The notes: a model not told the origin generated them from the sequence alone. A stretch of DNA of 64,000 nt from Thiemannella venezuelensis (GCF_014203605.1 NZ_JACHJJ010000001.1:62001-126000); one strand, 5' to 3'; numbered from the stretch's first letter, positions 26,845-35,152 are shown. Program-made: numbers and translations.

Positions 26845-27038
26845 GGAAACTCCAAACTCCAGGAGTCCGGAAGCCATGGACCATGGCCAGCAACTGCATG
26901 CTCCCGGCCCGATGCTTGGTCTCCGGTCAGATTTCCCGCTGCAGACCTCCGGCCCGAATATCCCTGCGCGGCCCTGAATGCCATTCTCCGGGCTGATCAC
27001 CTCGATTCGGTGGGGATTCCGCAGCCGGGGTCCCGTCG

Positions 27039-27069
27039 GCCCTCAGAAGCGATCTGAGGGCTTTATTTG
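27039..27069 (+). terminator. Intrinsic terminator without an evident gene
   Basis: GCCCTCAGA and TCTGAGGGC form a 9-bp stem around loop AGCGA, followed by TTTATTTG. The orientation fits a rightward transcript, yet no rightward gene precedes it. Confidence 0.7.
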
Positions 27070-27464
27070 ATCACCGGCCCCGAATCCCGCTCGGACGGAA
27101 ACGGCCTGCCGATGCGATCCCCGGCCGGATCCCGGTCACGGCCCAGGAGACCGGTTGCCGCTCCCAGCGCCTCGACGCTCTAGCGGCCGGAAAGTCGGCC
27201 CGGCATGTGGTCACCGCCGCGAGCACGCACAGACCACACCAGCGTTGGATACGATCACGGACGCGTCCCTCCACGAAATGCGGCCCCCGTGGAGACGGGG
27301 CGGAAAAATCGGCGCCCGACGGAACGCCCCTCGGATCCAAGGTCGGAACATGGCCCACAGCTCACCCGGACCCCAGTCGCCGACTGGAGCCCGCGGGCTG
27401 CGTTTCCGCAGGTCAAAAAATCGGCGGATTATTTGGCGGCCCTCCGGATCCCCTGGCTCTACAC

Positions 27465-27833
27465 CTACGTCAGACCCTGATCTCCACCGGCCGAAAGCAC
27501 CACATCGAATCTCACGTGAGCTTGGCCCGCCGCGTACAAGTTGACCAGCATCGAAAACACCGGAGCCCGATTTTTCGGCTCGGCGTAGCCTGGATAGAAG
27601 CGACCCTCGGCATCCTTCCAATCGTCATCGCTGTAGCTCATCGACAACTGTTGAGACCGGGGACCGAAGAGCTGGAGCGCCTGACTATCCAGCGTGATCC
27701 CCTTGGCCAGCATCTGCCGCACCATGATGCTGACCACCCGCGACAGCGGAAGGTCCAGCTCATTCTTGGCACGGGCCGAGGCCAACTCCAGTGCCTTCGG
27801 GTTGACCGAGTAGCTCGTCTTATGGCGCGTCAT
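27465..27833 (-). CDS. Small protein with ribbon-helix-helix-like N-terminus
   Basis: A 122-residue protein. The start MTRHKTSYSVNPKALELASARAKNELDLPLSRVVSIMVRQML resembles a ribbon-helix-helix DNA-binding fold. The C-terminal half (DDDWKDAEGRFYPGYAEPKNRAPVFSMLVNLY) is not recognised. It is the only convincing gene in 26.4-28.2 kb. Several GAAAAATCGGCG-like sequences lie around it and could be its sites, which is a guess. Confidence 0.6.
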   Translation of the reverse strand: MTRHKTSYSVNPKALELASARAKNELDLPLSRVVSIMVRQMLAKGITLDSQALQLFGPRSQQLSMSYSDDDWKDAEGRFYPGYAEPKNRAPVFSMLVNLYAAGQAHVRFDVVLSAGGDQGLT

Positions 27834-28196
27834 GGGCTCGGTTATATCGAAGCTGCCAAGATATGGATGAGTTGTCCGCGCCCTGTCCCCGATTCCCAGC
27901 GTAGGCGGTTACCGGGACCAGCCGAAAAATCGGCGCCGCTCGGAGCACTCTCCTCTACCTACATGAGGACCGGGACCACGAAGACATCCTGACCGCAGAC
28001 CATCCGCATGCCGTTCCGGCCTCCTGGTCTCGGCCGTCGGCACCTGGTGCCAGCGCCTACGCGGCCGCCTGGTCCCTCGCACCAACTACGCCGGACACCC
28101 GGTACCCCGTAGGTCAGGGCATGGGGGCAGACGAGCGCCCAAGGACTTGGGGCAGTGGCCGGATGGCGCTCCGCGCCGAGCTCGTCGCCGGAGCCG

Positions 28197-28238
28197 GAGA
28201 CGACGAGAGCGCCCACCCCACGAGGGACGAGCGCTCTC
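28197..28238 (-). terminator. Repeat-borne hairpin downstream of the 40-residue gene
   Basis: GAGAGCGC (28205-28212) pairs with GCGCTCTC (28231-28238). The first 30 bp (28197-28226) are repeated exactly at 29444-29473 next to the second recombinase gene. Confidence 0.5.
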
Positions 28239-28276
28239 AGCGGCCTTCGAGCTCTGCGACCTATCGGCGCGTCCGG

Positions 28277-28399
28277 CTACGGGAACTGGACCTCCATCCC
28301 GAGGGCGGACAGGACCAGGACCACGACGATGACGACGGTGGTCCGGAGGTACTGACCCCACTCACCGGGGATCTGGACGCAGAGGGTGAAGTTGCTCAT
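28277..28399 (-). CDS. 40-residue single-span membrane protein
   Basis: The reading begins MSNFTLCVQIPGEWGQYL, continues with a hydrophobic run TTVVIVVVLVLSALGM and ends EVQFP. GAGGAGGCGCCC directly before ATG 28399 is a strong ribosome-binding site. A hairpin follows the stop within 80 bp. Membrane insertion with one helix is predicted. The function is unknown; small single-span proteins on AICEs may serve spread, entry exclusion or toxicity, but nothing here decides. The flanks, 27834-28276 and 28400-29499, show no other supported gene. Confidence 0.6.
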   Translation of the reverse strand: MSNFTLCVQIPGEWGQYLRTTVVIVVVLVLSALGMEVQFP

Positions 28400-29443
28400 G
28401 GGCGCCTCCTCGGCGGATCGACATGATTACGGATGTGCCGGGCCTGTCCGAGGAGTCGGATTCTGCTCGCTACCCTGAGCGTGCGAAGAACAGGTGCGTA
28501 GCTGAGCCTCTGGCTCGGCTGGACACCTAGGGGAGGCCCGGTCCCTTTGGCCGAGGGGCCGGACTTCTCGATGCCCGAGGGAAACCATACGGGTGGGCAG
28601 CCGCGTACAAACGGAATCGAGAGCGCCGAGACTCGTTTTCCCTCCGGGATCAGGCGTTACTTCTTGTGCTCGAACGGGCTGCCATGCCGGTTCCGGGAAA
28701 ATGGCAACCTCCGCACCGTGCAGGTCGACGGCTAGAACTTCCGGCCGTAGAGGGTGAACGACCTGCTGGAGGAGGGTTCTCATGGACTTCGTCGCCGAGT
28801 AGCTGCTGAACGGCGGACAGTTCGGTGCAGTACCAGGGCCACGATGACGAGAGAGCCGCGAATGTCGCTGACAGGGCGGTCCCCCCATGAGAACGTCGAC
28901 CGTTGTTCGGCATGCCTCTGTCACCGAGATGAGTCGATCGGAGCAGACAGAGACCGCCGATCTCCATCTTCGCCGCCAGCCGACTTCTCCCCGTCGGCAG
29001 AGCATCTTGGTGTCGTTCATGGCCTTCGTTTCCGACGGTCGGAGCTGACGTCCTCCCGTACGTCACCCGTACGTGAAACTGGTGACGTACTCGGCTCTCG
29101 GCCGGAGGCGTGACGCGACCGAGCCGCGCCCCCTGGAGTTCTCCGAGCTGTCGCAGGCTGATCGACTCCCAGGCCCGGGACGGATTGCCCAGTCGCCGGC
29201 CTCTGCTCCGTAGGCGGATTTTCCCGCGTTTCCGCAGGTCAAAAATCTGCGGACCCCTGGCGGAGAAAATCGGCGCGGGTCTGGACATCTTGTCGGACCA
29301 AGGACAGAGGCACGGACGACCGCGCAGGGAGCAGGACTACGCCCACCGGCTCTCAGGTCCCGTTCTCGCCGTCCTGGTTGGAGGTCATGGGGTCTCCGCT
29401 CGTCGAGCAGCTCGCCCCCGAGGCCCTGGCCGTCGTGTAGTCA

Positions 29444-29473
29444 GAGACGACGAGAGCGCCCACCCCACGAGGG
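29444..29473. repeat. Second copy of the 30-bp repeat
   Basis: Identical over 30 bp to 28197-28226 and located 27 bp past the stop of the recombinase gene. GAGCG...CGCTC pairing continues into the flank. Confidence 0.85.
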
Positions 29474-29499
29474 CGGACGCTCCAGGCGGTCAGGCAGGA

Positions 29500-30579
29500 C
29501 TACAGGCCGGTCACCGGGTTGTCAGTCCAGCGGTCGCCCTCTTCCAGGTAGCCGAGCAGGGCCGTGGAGCCGTCGGCCCATCCGCCGTGGCGGCCGATTC
29601 TCTCCAGGGTGGCGCCCGCGCGCCGGGCGGCCGTGGCGAACCCGCGCCGCAGGGAGTGACCGGTCCAGCGGCCTTCGAGGCCAGCGGATGCGGCGATGCG
29701 GCCGACGATCTCCGCGACGGCCTCGGCCGTCATGCGGCCCTGGGGGTCGCCGATCACCTTGCCCTTCCGGGTCATCGGCGGGGCGATGCGGCCGTGCCGG
29801 TCGATGCGGACCAGGAGCGGCCCCGATGTACGGCCAGCCTCGCCCATGGCGCCCAGGAGAGCGCGCACGGCGCGCACGGGGCAGGTGGCCGGAATCCGGC
29901 CGTACGGAATGGCAACCTCGGTGAACTTCTTGATCTTCCGCCGGTACACCGTGACCAAGAGCCCGTCGGCCGTCTCCCGAACATCGACGATGTCCAGAGC
30001 CACCAGCTCGGAGATGCGCGCTGCGCAGGCGTAACCGAGCAGGAGCGCCACGGCGTCCCGCTTCCCGGCCAGGGTCGTCCGGTCCAAGGTCTCCAGCATC
30101 GTGCGCAGGGCGTCGGGCTCAGCCGCATCGGCCTTGCGGGTCTTGGCGGCCGGGTCCTTGGTCAGGGCCAGCCGCTCGCGGTAGCCGGACAGCACCTTCC
30201 GCGCGGCCTTGGTCTGGGGCGGCTCGACGTCGGCCGCGTTGTGCCTCGTGCGGATCGCGGCGAGGGACCGCTCGATGCTGGAGGGGGCCAGCGGACGGCC
30301 GGTCTTGGCCGAGGGGGTCACGGTCAGGTGGGCGACGTACTCGGTCACGGTCTGGGCCGTAGCCGGAAGCGCCACGCGACCGACCGACTCGCACCACACC
30401 GAGAACGTCTCCCAGTCCGAGGCGTACGCGCGTCGGGTCGACCCCGGGACGCCCGCGATGACGGCCACACGGGTGAACGGGCTCAGAGTGAGATCGGCGG
30501 CCGAGTGGGTCACCCGCGCGTCGACGGCTGGGACGACGACGGCCGAGGGAGTGAGGGGGGCGGGGACGAGCTCGGTCAT
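29500..30579 (-). CDS. Second tyrosine recombinase
   Basis: A 359-residue XerC/D-like recombinase, unrelated in detail to the tRNA-linked integrase. The N-terminal SAM-like domain (about 45-145) has STRRAYASDWETFSVWCES. Catalytic residues are Arg in AARISELVAL, His 308 and Arg 311 in HSLRRGF, His 331 in GRHGGW and Tyr 344 in LLGYLE, so it should be active. ATG 30579 follows CGGAG. It lies inside the AICE, away from both ends, and may have come with a separate small element or serve in DNA resolution. Confidence 0.85.
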   Translation of the reverse strand: MTELVPAPLTPSAVVVPAVDARVTHSAADLTLSPFTRVAVIAGVPGSTRRAYASDWETFSVWCESVGRVALPATAQTVTEYVAHLTVTPSAKTGRPLAPSSIERSLAAIRTRHNAADVEPPQTKAARKVLSGYRERLALTKDPAAKTRKADAAEPDALRTMLETLDRTTLAGKRDAVALLLGYACAARISELVALDIVDVRETADGLLVTVYRRKIKKFTEVAIPYGRIPATCPVRAVRALLGAMGEAGRTSGPLLVRIDRHGRIAPPMTRKGKVIGDPQGRMTAEAVAEIVGRIAASAGLEGRWTGHSLRRGFATAARRAGATLERIGRHGGWADGSTALLGYLEEGDRWTDNPVTGL

Positions 30580-30850
30580 GGGGGCTCCGGTCGATCGGTT
30601 CTGGCTCTTGAGAAGAAAGATTATCAAGAGCCAGACGAGATGAGATCATGTTTGGTCACGGTCAGGCGACGATGACGACCGGTCTCCAAGGATCGGCCCG
30701 GCCCACGAACCCGCCGTGATATCTGCCCCTCTCGTTCTCTCTCCTCATGCGCCCCCGCCACCGGTCGGCCCCCGTACCGCCCCGTTCCGGATCCTCCGCG
30801 AGACGCCCCGCCCATCCACGCCGCGTCTTCACCAGGGCATCGCCTCGTAG

Positions 30851-31066
30851 GTGAACGCTCCCGCCGTCAGCCAGCCACCCCAGTCCAGCCCGCACGGCGA
30901 CAGCGCCGAGCACGCGGCCTGGTGCGTCCCCGACTGCCCACAGCCTCGCCACGACCACGGCCCCGCCGTCGGTGGCCCCTGCTCGGCGACCCGACCACGG
31001 CGAGCACGTCACCCCGGGCCATCGGCCGTCGACTGGCGGACCCGGTGCCGCACCTCGTGGCGTTGA
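30851..31066 (+). CDS. Possible small Cys/His protein
   Basis: A 71-codon reading from GTG 30851 contains HAAWCVPDCPQPRHDHG...GGPC, a spacing seen in small zinc-binding actinobacterial proteins. The second half becomes Arg-rich and a different frame (GDPTTASTSPRAIGRRL) looks more protein-like, so a frameshift is possible. Support is weak. The rest of 30580-31236 shows no gene apart from the promoter at 31225. Confidence 0.25.
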   Translation: MNAPAVSQPPQSSPHGDSAEHAAWCVPDCPQPRHDHGPAVGGPCSATRPRRARHPGPSAVDWRTRCRTSWR

Positions 31067-31224
31067 CCCCCCCACCCTTAAACGGCCTTCTCGAAAGGCC
31101 CCCCGCCTGGTTTCTCAGGTAGGTCACGCCCTCATGGTCGAGACAGTGGCCTGAAATTCCCGAAGCCGGGACCAGTGCCATTGTGTAGGCGGTCACACAT
31201 TACCATTCAAGCGATGTACTTCAT

Positions 31225-31236
31225 TAATGTATAAGC
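31225..31236 (+). promoter_or_regulatory. Candidate leaderless promoter
   Basis: TAATGT (31225-31230) followed by 6 nt and ATG 31237, within an AT-rich 40 bp. Confidence 0.45.
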
Positions 31237-31506
31237 ATGAAGAACATCAAGGTATCCCCCGAGCGGTTCAAGCAGATCAGAGTAGAAAAGGGCGTCAGCG
31301 CATACGCCCTGGCTCGGATGATCGGTAGCAGCTCAGCGCAGATGTGGCGGATCGACAGCGGCCGTTTCACAACCAGCACACTTTTCCTCCAGCGCCTCGT
31401 TCCGGTCTTCGGCGAGGAGGCCGTGGCCTCCCTGCTTGTCGACGATGACCAGCGCGAACACTTCCTGAACGCCTGCGCCCGCCTGCGCGGCATCCAGCAG
31501 GTCTGA
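31237..31506 (+). CDS. Small helix-turn-helix protein
   Basis: An 89-residue XRE-like protein. RFKQIRVEKGVSAYALARMIGSSSAQMWRIDSGRF forms the helix-turn-helix, followed by a short helical tail. It precedes the HNH operon by 125 bp on the same strand and may regulate it. The start is ATG 31237 and no ribosome-binding site is present, in agreement with a leaderless transcript. Confidence 0.75.
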   Translation: MKNIKVSPERFKQIRVEKGVSAYALARMIGSSSAQMWRIDSGRFTTSTLFLQRLVPVFGEEAVASLLVDDDQREHFLNACARLRGIQQV

Positions 31507-31631
31507 CCCGATAACCCCTTCCAGAAGGAACGGTCCTACGGAGCTTACTCGAACACAAAAAGCGTCCAGGATCGAAAACTCCTGAACGCTCGACCTTTCC
31601 TCCTGGTCCTTTCCGGCTAGGAGAAAATCAA

Positions 31632-32237
31632 GTGAACAACGACAACAGGGTATCCCCCAGTAAGGATGCTCGAACCGTCTCCCAGTACCTCCGCGAGAGG
31701 ATCCTCCTCGGAACGGTGGACGGCAAGGCAATTACCCGGTTCGCCGAGAAAATCGACCTCGTCGAAAACGGCTGCTGGCGCTGGACCGCAGACGACAACA
31801 CGAACAACGGCTACGGTCGGTTCAGCCACAACGGCAAGCCCTGGGTCGCCCACCGCTGGGTCTGGGAGGCCATCAACGGCCCGGTGCCCGAGGGCCTCGT
31901 CCTCGACCACTTCCGGCACCCGCAGGACGGCTGCATCGGTCCCCTGTGCGTCAACCCGCACCACGTCAAGCCGGTGACCCAGCGGGAGAACGTTCTGCGC
32001 GGCAACAGCCCGAGCGCCCACAACGCCCGGAAAACGGTCTGCTCCAAGGGCCACCCGTACGACCGAAGGGACAGTCGCGGCCAGCGCCGCTGCTCCACCT
32101 GCCAGGCGGCCTACAGCCGCGCACGGTACGCGGCCAAGGTCGCCGCGCGGCGCTCGGCGGACCATGTCGGCCAGCTCCTGGCGCCTCTCCTGCCCTCCCC
32201 GGCCTCCAGGCCGCTCACCCTCGTGGAGACCTCGTGA
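31632..32237 (+). CDS. HNH endonuclease
   Basis: A 201-residue nuclease of the HNH_3 type common in phages and mobile elements. CWRWTADDNTNNGYGRF begins the fold; the core is AHRWVWEAINGPVPEGLVLDHF, then CIGPLCVNPHHVKPVTQRENVLRG with conserved Asn and His. A C-terminal CSKGHPY...RRCSTC zinc ribbon follows. GTG 31632 follows TAGGAG. Its stop overlaps the start of the next gene, making a translationally coupled operon. It may be a homing nuclease or a DNA-processing enzyme of the AICE. Confidence 0.88.
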   Translation: MNNDNRVSPSKDARTVSQYLRERILLGTVDGKAITRFAEKIDLVENGCWRWTADDNTNNGYGRFSHNGKPWVAHRWVWEAINGPVPEGLVLDHFRHPQDGCIGPLCVNPHHVKPVTQRENVLRGNSPSAHNARKTVCSKGHPYDRRDSRGQRRCSTCQAAYSRARYAAKVAARRSADHVGQLLAPLLPSPASRPLTLVETS

Positions 32238-32563
32238 TCGACTTCGACAACCTGAACGCCGTCTACCACGACCAGATGGACCGCACCGGCCGATTCTGGA
32301 ACATGTACAACACCGTCGTCGACGGCATCGGCGGGCACCTTCAGAACCAGATCGACGAGGCGTACGACTATCACCGCGCCCAGATGGCGCATGAGGACAC
32401 GATCATCCGCCACCAGTTCCAGTCCCGGCCCACGGCGTCGGGCCAGCCTCGCACGGGGCCGACCGCCTCGGCCGGGGCCACTCACACCACGTTCACGGGT
32501 GCGGCCCTCAGCCACACCGTGTCCGCAGCGTCCGCCCGTATGCCGCTGGCACGGCCGTCGTGA
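32234..32563 (+). CDS. Unknown protein in the HNH operon
   Basis: A 109-residue protein starting at GTG 32234, four bases inside the end of the HNH gene (GTGA overlap). The sequence is helical and polar in the first 65 residues (FDNLNAVYHDQMDRTGRFW, NQIDEAYDYHRAQMAHEDT) and Ser/Thr/Ala-rich after that. No family is recognised. Coupling to both neighbours suggests a joint function. Confidence 0.6.
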   Translation: MIDFDNLNAVYHDQMDRTGRFWNMYNTVVDGIGGHLQNQIDEAYDYHRAQMAHEDTIIRHQFQSRPTASGQPRTGPTASAGATHTTFTGAALSHTVSAASARMPLARPS

Positions 32564-32850
32564 GGAATCGGCCGACCCTGGAGCGGCTCGGCCTGCTCCT
32601 GGGCGATATGGGCAACGCCCTCATCCGGCGGTCGTTCACGTCCCGGTCCCTCGACGCCTTGGCGCACATCATCGAGGGCCGGGAGGACGCGGCCGACGAG
32701 ATCGTGAGGTACCGGCTGACCTTCGCCCAAGCCGAGGACCTCAAGCGGTTCATCGTCGACCTGAGCCGCCTCCTGGACGCCAGGTTGCTGGACCAGCTCC
32801 TCCGTGAGTCGGAGCACGTCGTCCAGAGGCCGGACGGCCCCGCCGTATGA
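32560..32850 (+). CDS. Unknown protein in the HNH operon
   Basis: A 96-residue protein from GTG 32560, overlapping the previous stop by GTGA. It is predicted to be all-helical (LERLGLLLGDMGNALIRRSF, EDLKRFIVDLSRLLDARLL). No family is recognised. It is the last convincing gene of the HNH operon. The following 336 bp hold an inverted pair of GTTGGG boxes and no supported gene. Confidence 0.6.
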   Translation: MRNRPTLERLGLLLGDMGNALIRRSFTSRSLDALAHIIEGREDAADEIVRYRLTFAQAEDLKRFIVDLSRLLDARLLDQLLRESEHVVQRPDGPAV

Positions 32851-32932
32851 AGCAACCGGGAGCCTGTTGTCAACATCCACTTACTATGTCGCCAAATTGG
32901 CTTCCGGCTGTTTCGCGGCAATCTCGCCGATT

Positions 32933-32979
32933 CGAGTTGGGACCCAAGTGCGTGGAACGCGGAACAGGATCCCAACTCG
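32933..32979. promoter_or_regulatory. Inverted pair of GAGTTGGGA boxes
   Basis: CGAGTTGGGA (32933-32942) and its inverted counterpart ending CCCAACTCG (32969-32979) lie in the gap between the HNH operon and the convergent regulator cluster. They match boxes at the xre, xis and winged-helix genes. Confidence 0.6.
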
Positions 32980-33186
32980 CGACCCAGGCCCCGGCGCCTG
33001 CTGATACGACGCAACACACCGCCATGCATGCCTGTGACCTGCGGATTCTCTGCCCAGGCAAGTCGCCGGCTCACCCCCGCCGGTCGGACTCTCACTGGAG
33101 GCGACAGTAACTGTTTCGGCTTCCGCAGGCCGTGAATCACGCTGAGCGCGGCGGGCACCGGGTGACGCCGATGCCCGCCGCGCGGT

Positions 33187-33486
33187 CTACCGAGCCTGGC
33201 CCATGAGCAGGCTGATCCACCACACTTCGGTCTCTCGCTGCGGCCACGGACCCGCGTAGTGGATGGCGTCCAGGTGCCGGACGGTGCGCCGGATCACCCG
33301 ATGGCCGCCCAAGGCGCACAGCTCGTATGTCGTGGATCGGCACGGGCAGGTGTGTTCTAGGACGCGCCGCACATCACCGGGCGCGGTCGCATTCCACCGC
33401 AGTTGCCTGGCCCCGGGCCGGGGCGTGATGGGATGCGGGGAGATCCCCGGACAGGGCCAGAGCACGGCGCTGTCCTGACTATCCAT
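33187..33486 (-). CDS. Small actinobacterial Cys-containing protein
   Basis: A 99-residue protein from ATG 33486 (MDSQDSAVLWPCPG). The C-terminal half, CPCRSTTYELCALGGHRVIRRT...WPQRETEVWWISLLMGQAR, looks like a small family found next to XRE/DUF5753 regulators in streptomycetes and relatives. It is the last gene of a leftward cluster starting at 35534. The function is unknown. Confidence 0.6.
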   Translation of the reverse strand: MDSQDSAVLWPCPGISPHPITPRPGARQLRWNATAPGDVRRVLEHTCPCRSTTYELCALGGHRVIRRTVRHLDAIHYAGPWPQRETEVWWISLLMGQAR

Positions 33487-33524
33487 CGGCCTGGTCGGCC
33501 TGGTCGGCCTGATCGGGCTGACCG

Positions 33525-33722
33525 TCACCGATACCACGACGCCTTGATCCGGTTCGCGATGGCCAACAGTTCCAGGTCCTCGAACGACTCGGAGGACAGG
33601 ACCTGCTTGCACCCAGCCGCGAGCGCCTCGGTGTTGAGCGGGTGGCGCAGCCGGGCCTGGAAGCCGTTGCCGTCTTCGCTCACGTCGTACTCGTAGATCC
33701 CGAAGGACTCGTCACCGTCCAT
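33525..33722 (-). CDS. Small acidic protein of unknown function
   Basis: A 65-residue protein beginning MDGDESFGIYEYDVSEDG, acidic at the N-terminus with a helical second half (LSSESFEDLELLAIANRIK). It lies 47 bp downstream of the XRE/DUF5753 gene on the same strand, in the position where such regulators usually have a small partner, commonly DUF397. I cannot assign it to DUF397. Confidence 0.55.
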   Translation of the reverse strand: MDGDESFGIYEYDVSEDGNGFQARLRHPLNTEALAAGCKQVLSSESFEDLELLAIANRIKASWYR

Positions 33723-33769
33723 GACCAGGACGGTAGAAACGGCTGGTCGTCGCTCTCAACGAAGTTGCC

Positions 33770-34603
33770 TCAAATTGCCGTGAGTGCTGCCGCGATCAGC
33801 TCCCGGGCGGGTGCCCCGTAGACGGCTGCGTGCTGCATCTGCTCGAACGTCCGGCCGTACAGAGCGATCTCACGGGGCTGCGTGATGGTCAACTGGGCGC
33901 TGACGGTCTCCACCCGAACCGTCATGTCGTCGAACATCAAGAACCCCTCGGCGGGCCAGACCTGTCGGACCGCGCCTGCCGGGACGATACCGAGGCTGAC
34001 CCGTTGCAGGCTCATCGTGGCCAGCAACCGGTCGAACTGGCCCGCCATGACCTCCCGGTCCCCCACCCGCGTCCGCAAGGCCTGCTCTTCGATGACAACC
34101 AGGAAGCGGCGGTCGCCGCTGTAGAGCACCCGCTGGCGGTCCATGCGCGCCTCGACCGCCTGGTCCACGTCATCGGGGAGGTCGAGGAAGGCACGGACCT
34201 TCCGCAGGATGGCGGCGGCGTAGTCGGCGGTCTGGAACAGGCCCGGGATCAGGAACGGGTGGTAGATCCGGAAGAGGTGGGCCTGCTCGTACAGCGGGAC
34301 CGACGCCTCCTGGCGCCGTCGCAGGCCAGTGCGGAGCTGGCGCTTCCACTCGATGTAGGCCGACTCGATGCCGCGCAGCGTGGCGATCAGATCCGGGACC
34401 TGGCCCTCGGCGTTGCAGTGCAGGCACCAGGCCCGCACGTCGTCTTCAGAGGCGTTGCGCACGCCCCGTTCAATCCGGGTGACCTTCGAGGGCTGCCAGC
34501 CGACGAGTGCGGCCAGCGCCCGCCCGGTGAGGTTCGCGTCCTTGCGGATCTCCCGGAGACGGGCGCCGAATGCCTCCTTGGCCTGCTGGATCTGGCTGGA
34601 CAC
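33770..34603 (-). CDS. XRE regulator with DUF5753 domain
   Basis: A 277-residue protein. The helix-turn-helix is at about 12-65 (LREIRKDANLTGRALAALVGWQPSKVTRIERGVRN). A DUF5753 domain follows from about 90 (YEQAHLFRIYHPFLIPGLFQTADYAAAIL, MDRQRVL, LVVIEEQALRTRVGD). Such proteins accompany small DUF397-type partners in WhiJ/Scr1-like systems with toxin-antitoxin-like behaviour. It lies 3 bp downstream of the DUF6879 gene, so they share an operon. Confidence 0.88.
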   Translation of the reverse strand: MSSQIQQAKEAFGARLREIRKDANLTGRALAALVGWQPSKVTRIERGVRNASEDDVRAWCLHCNAEGQVPDLIATLRGIESAYIEWKRQLRTGLRRRQEASVPLYEQAHLFRIYHPFLIPGLFQTADYAAAILRKVRAFLDLPDDVDQAVEARMDRQRVLYSGDRRFLVVIEEQALRTRVGDREVMAGQFDRLLATMSLQRVSLGIVPAGAVRQVWPAEGFLMFDDMTVRVETVSAQLTITQPREIALYGRTFEQMQHAAVYGAPARELIAAALTAI

Positions 34604-34606
34604 CGA

Positions 34607-35152
34607 TCAGGCCGTGACCGGTTCGTACTCGGCGTGCGGGGTCGCCAACTCCCACAGCAGGTCCCGAACTCGGGCGCACGCGGCCACGACATCCGGGTCG
34701 GTGATCAGTTCCTTGCCCCGGGATCGGCCGTCGTCGTGGAAGTGGTTGACGACCACCTGTGCGTCGTCGAGGAGCCAGAAGTCGTTGCCCTCGATGGGGA
34801 AGGTGAGATCGGCCGGGAGCCGGTGGCGGGATAGCCACCGGACGTCCTCGCCCGCGCCGACGTTGTGCGGGGTGTCGTGCCACTCGAAGGCGATGTAGTC
34901 ACTGATCGGCTCGGTCACCACTCGTAGGCGACGGATCGTCTTGCCCGCCTGGGTGGCCGCGCGGACCTTGTCGGTCCAGTCGCTGAACCAGGCCGCGACC
35001 TCCTCGTACGGCTGGCGCTCCCCGGCCAGCCACCGGCCGAACCGGGTGGCCTCTCCAGCGACCCCGTAGGAGTCGCGCAGTTCCAGGTGGAAGGCGTCCT
35101 TGTGGAAGCCGTCGAACAGCTCGCGCCACTCGTCAGCGGCCAGCCACCGCAT
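34607..35152 (-). CDS. DUF6879-family protein
   Basis: A 181-residue protein: EWRELFDGFHKDAFHLELRDSYG at the N-terminus and FEWHDTPHNVGAGEDVRWLSR in the middle are typical of DUF6879, which is found almost always beside XRE/DUF5753 regulators. The biochemical role is unknown; it may be the effector the regulator controls. Its start overlaps the upstream gene at 35133 by 20 bp. Confidence 0.82.
   Translation of the reverse strand: MRWLAADEWRELFDGFHKDAFHLELRDSYGVAGEATRFGRWLAGERQPYEEVAAWFSDWTDKVRAATQAGKTIRRLRVVTEPISDYIAFEWHDTPHNVGAGEDVRWLSRHRLPADLTFPIEGNDFWLLDDAQVVVNHFHDDGRSRGKELITDPDVVAACARVRDLLWELATPHAEYEPVTA

Noticed and set aside
26489-26977. Rightward frame over the iteron region
   Set aside because: It translates the direct repeats and hairpins into His/Arg/Thr-rich sequence with no start signals; the DNA features explain it better.
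28427-29020. 198-codon minus-strand frame in the AICE non-coding stretch
   Set aside because: No ribosome-binding site, mixed composition and no recognisable domain; left as unassigned DNA.
32847-33110. Fourth gene of the HNH operon starting at an ATGA overlap
   Set aside because: It covers the inverted GTTGGG boxes and its translation has no conserved character; more likely intergenic.
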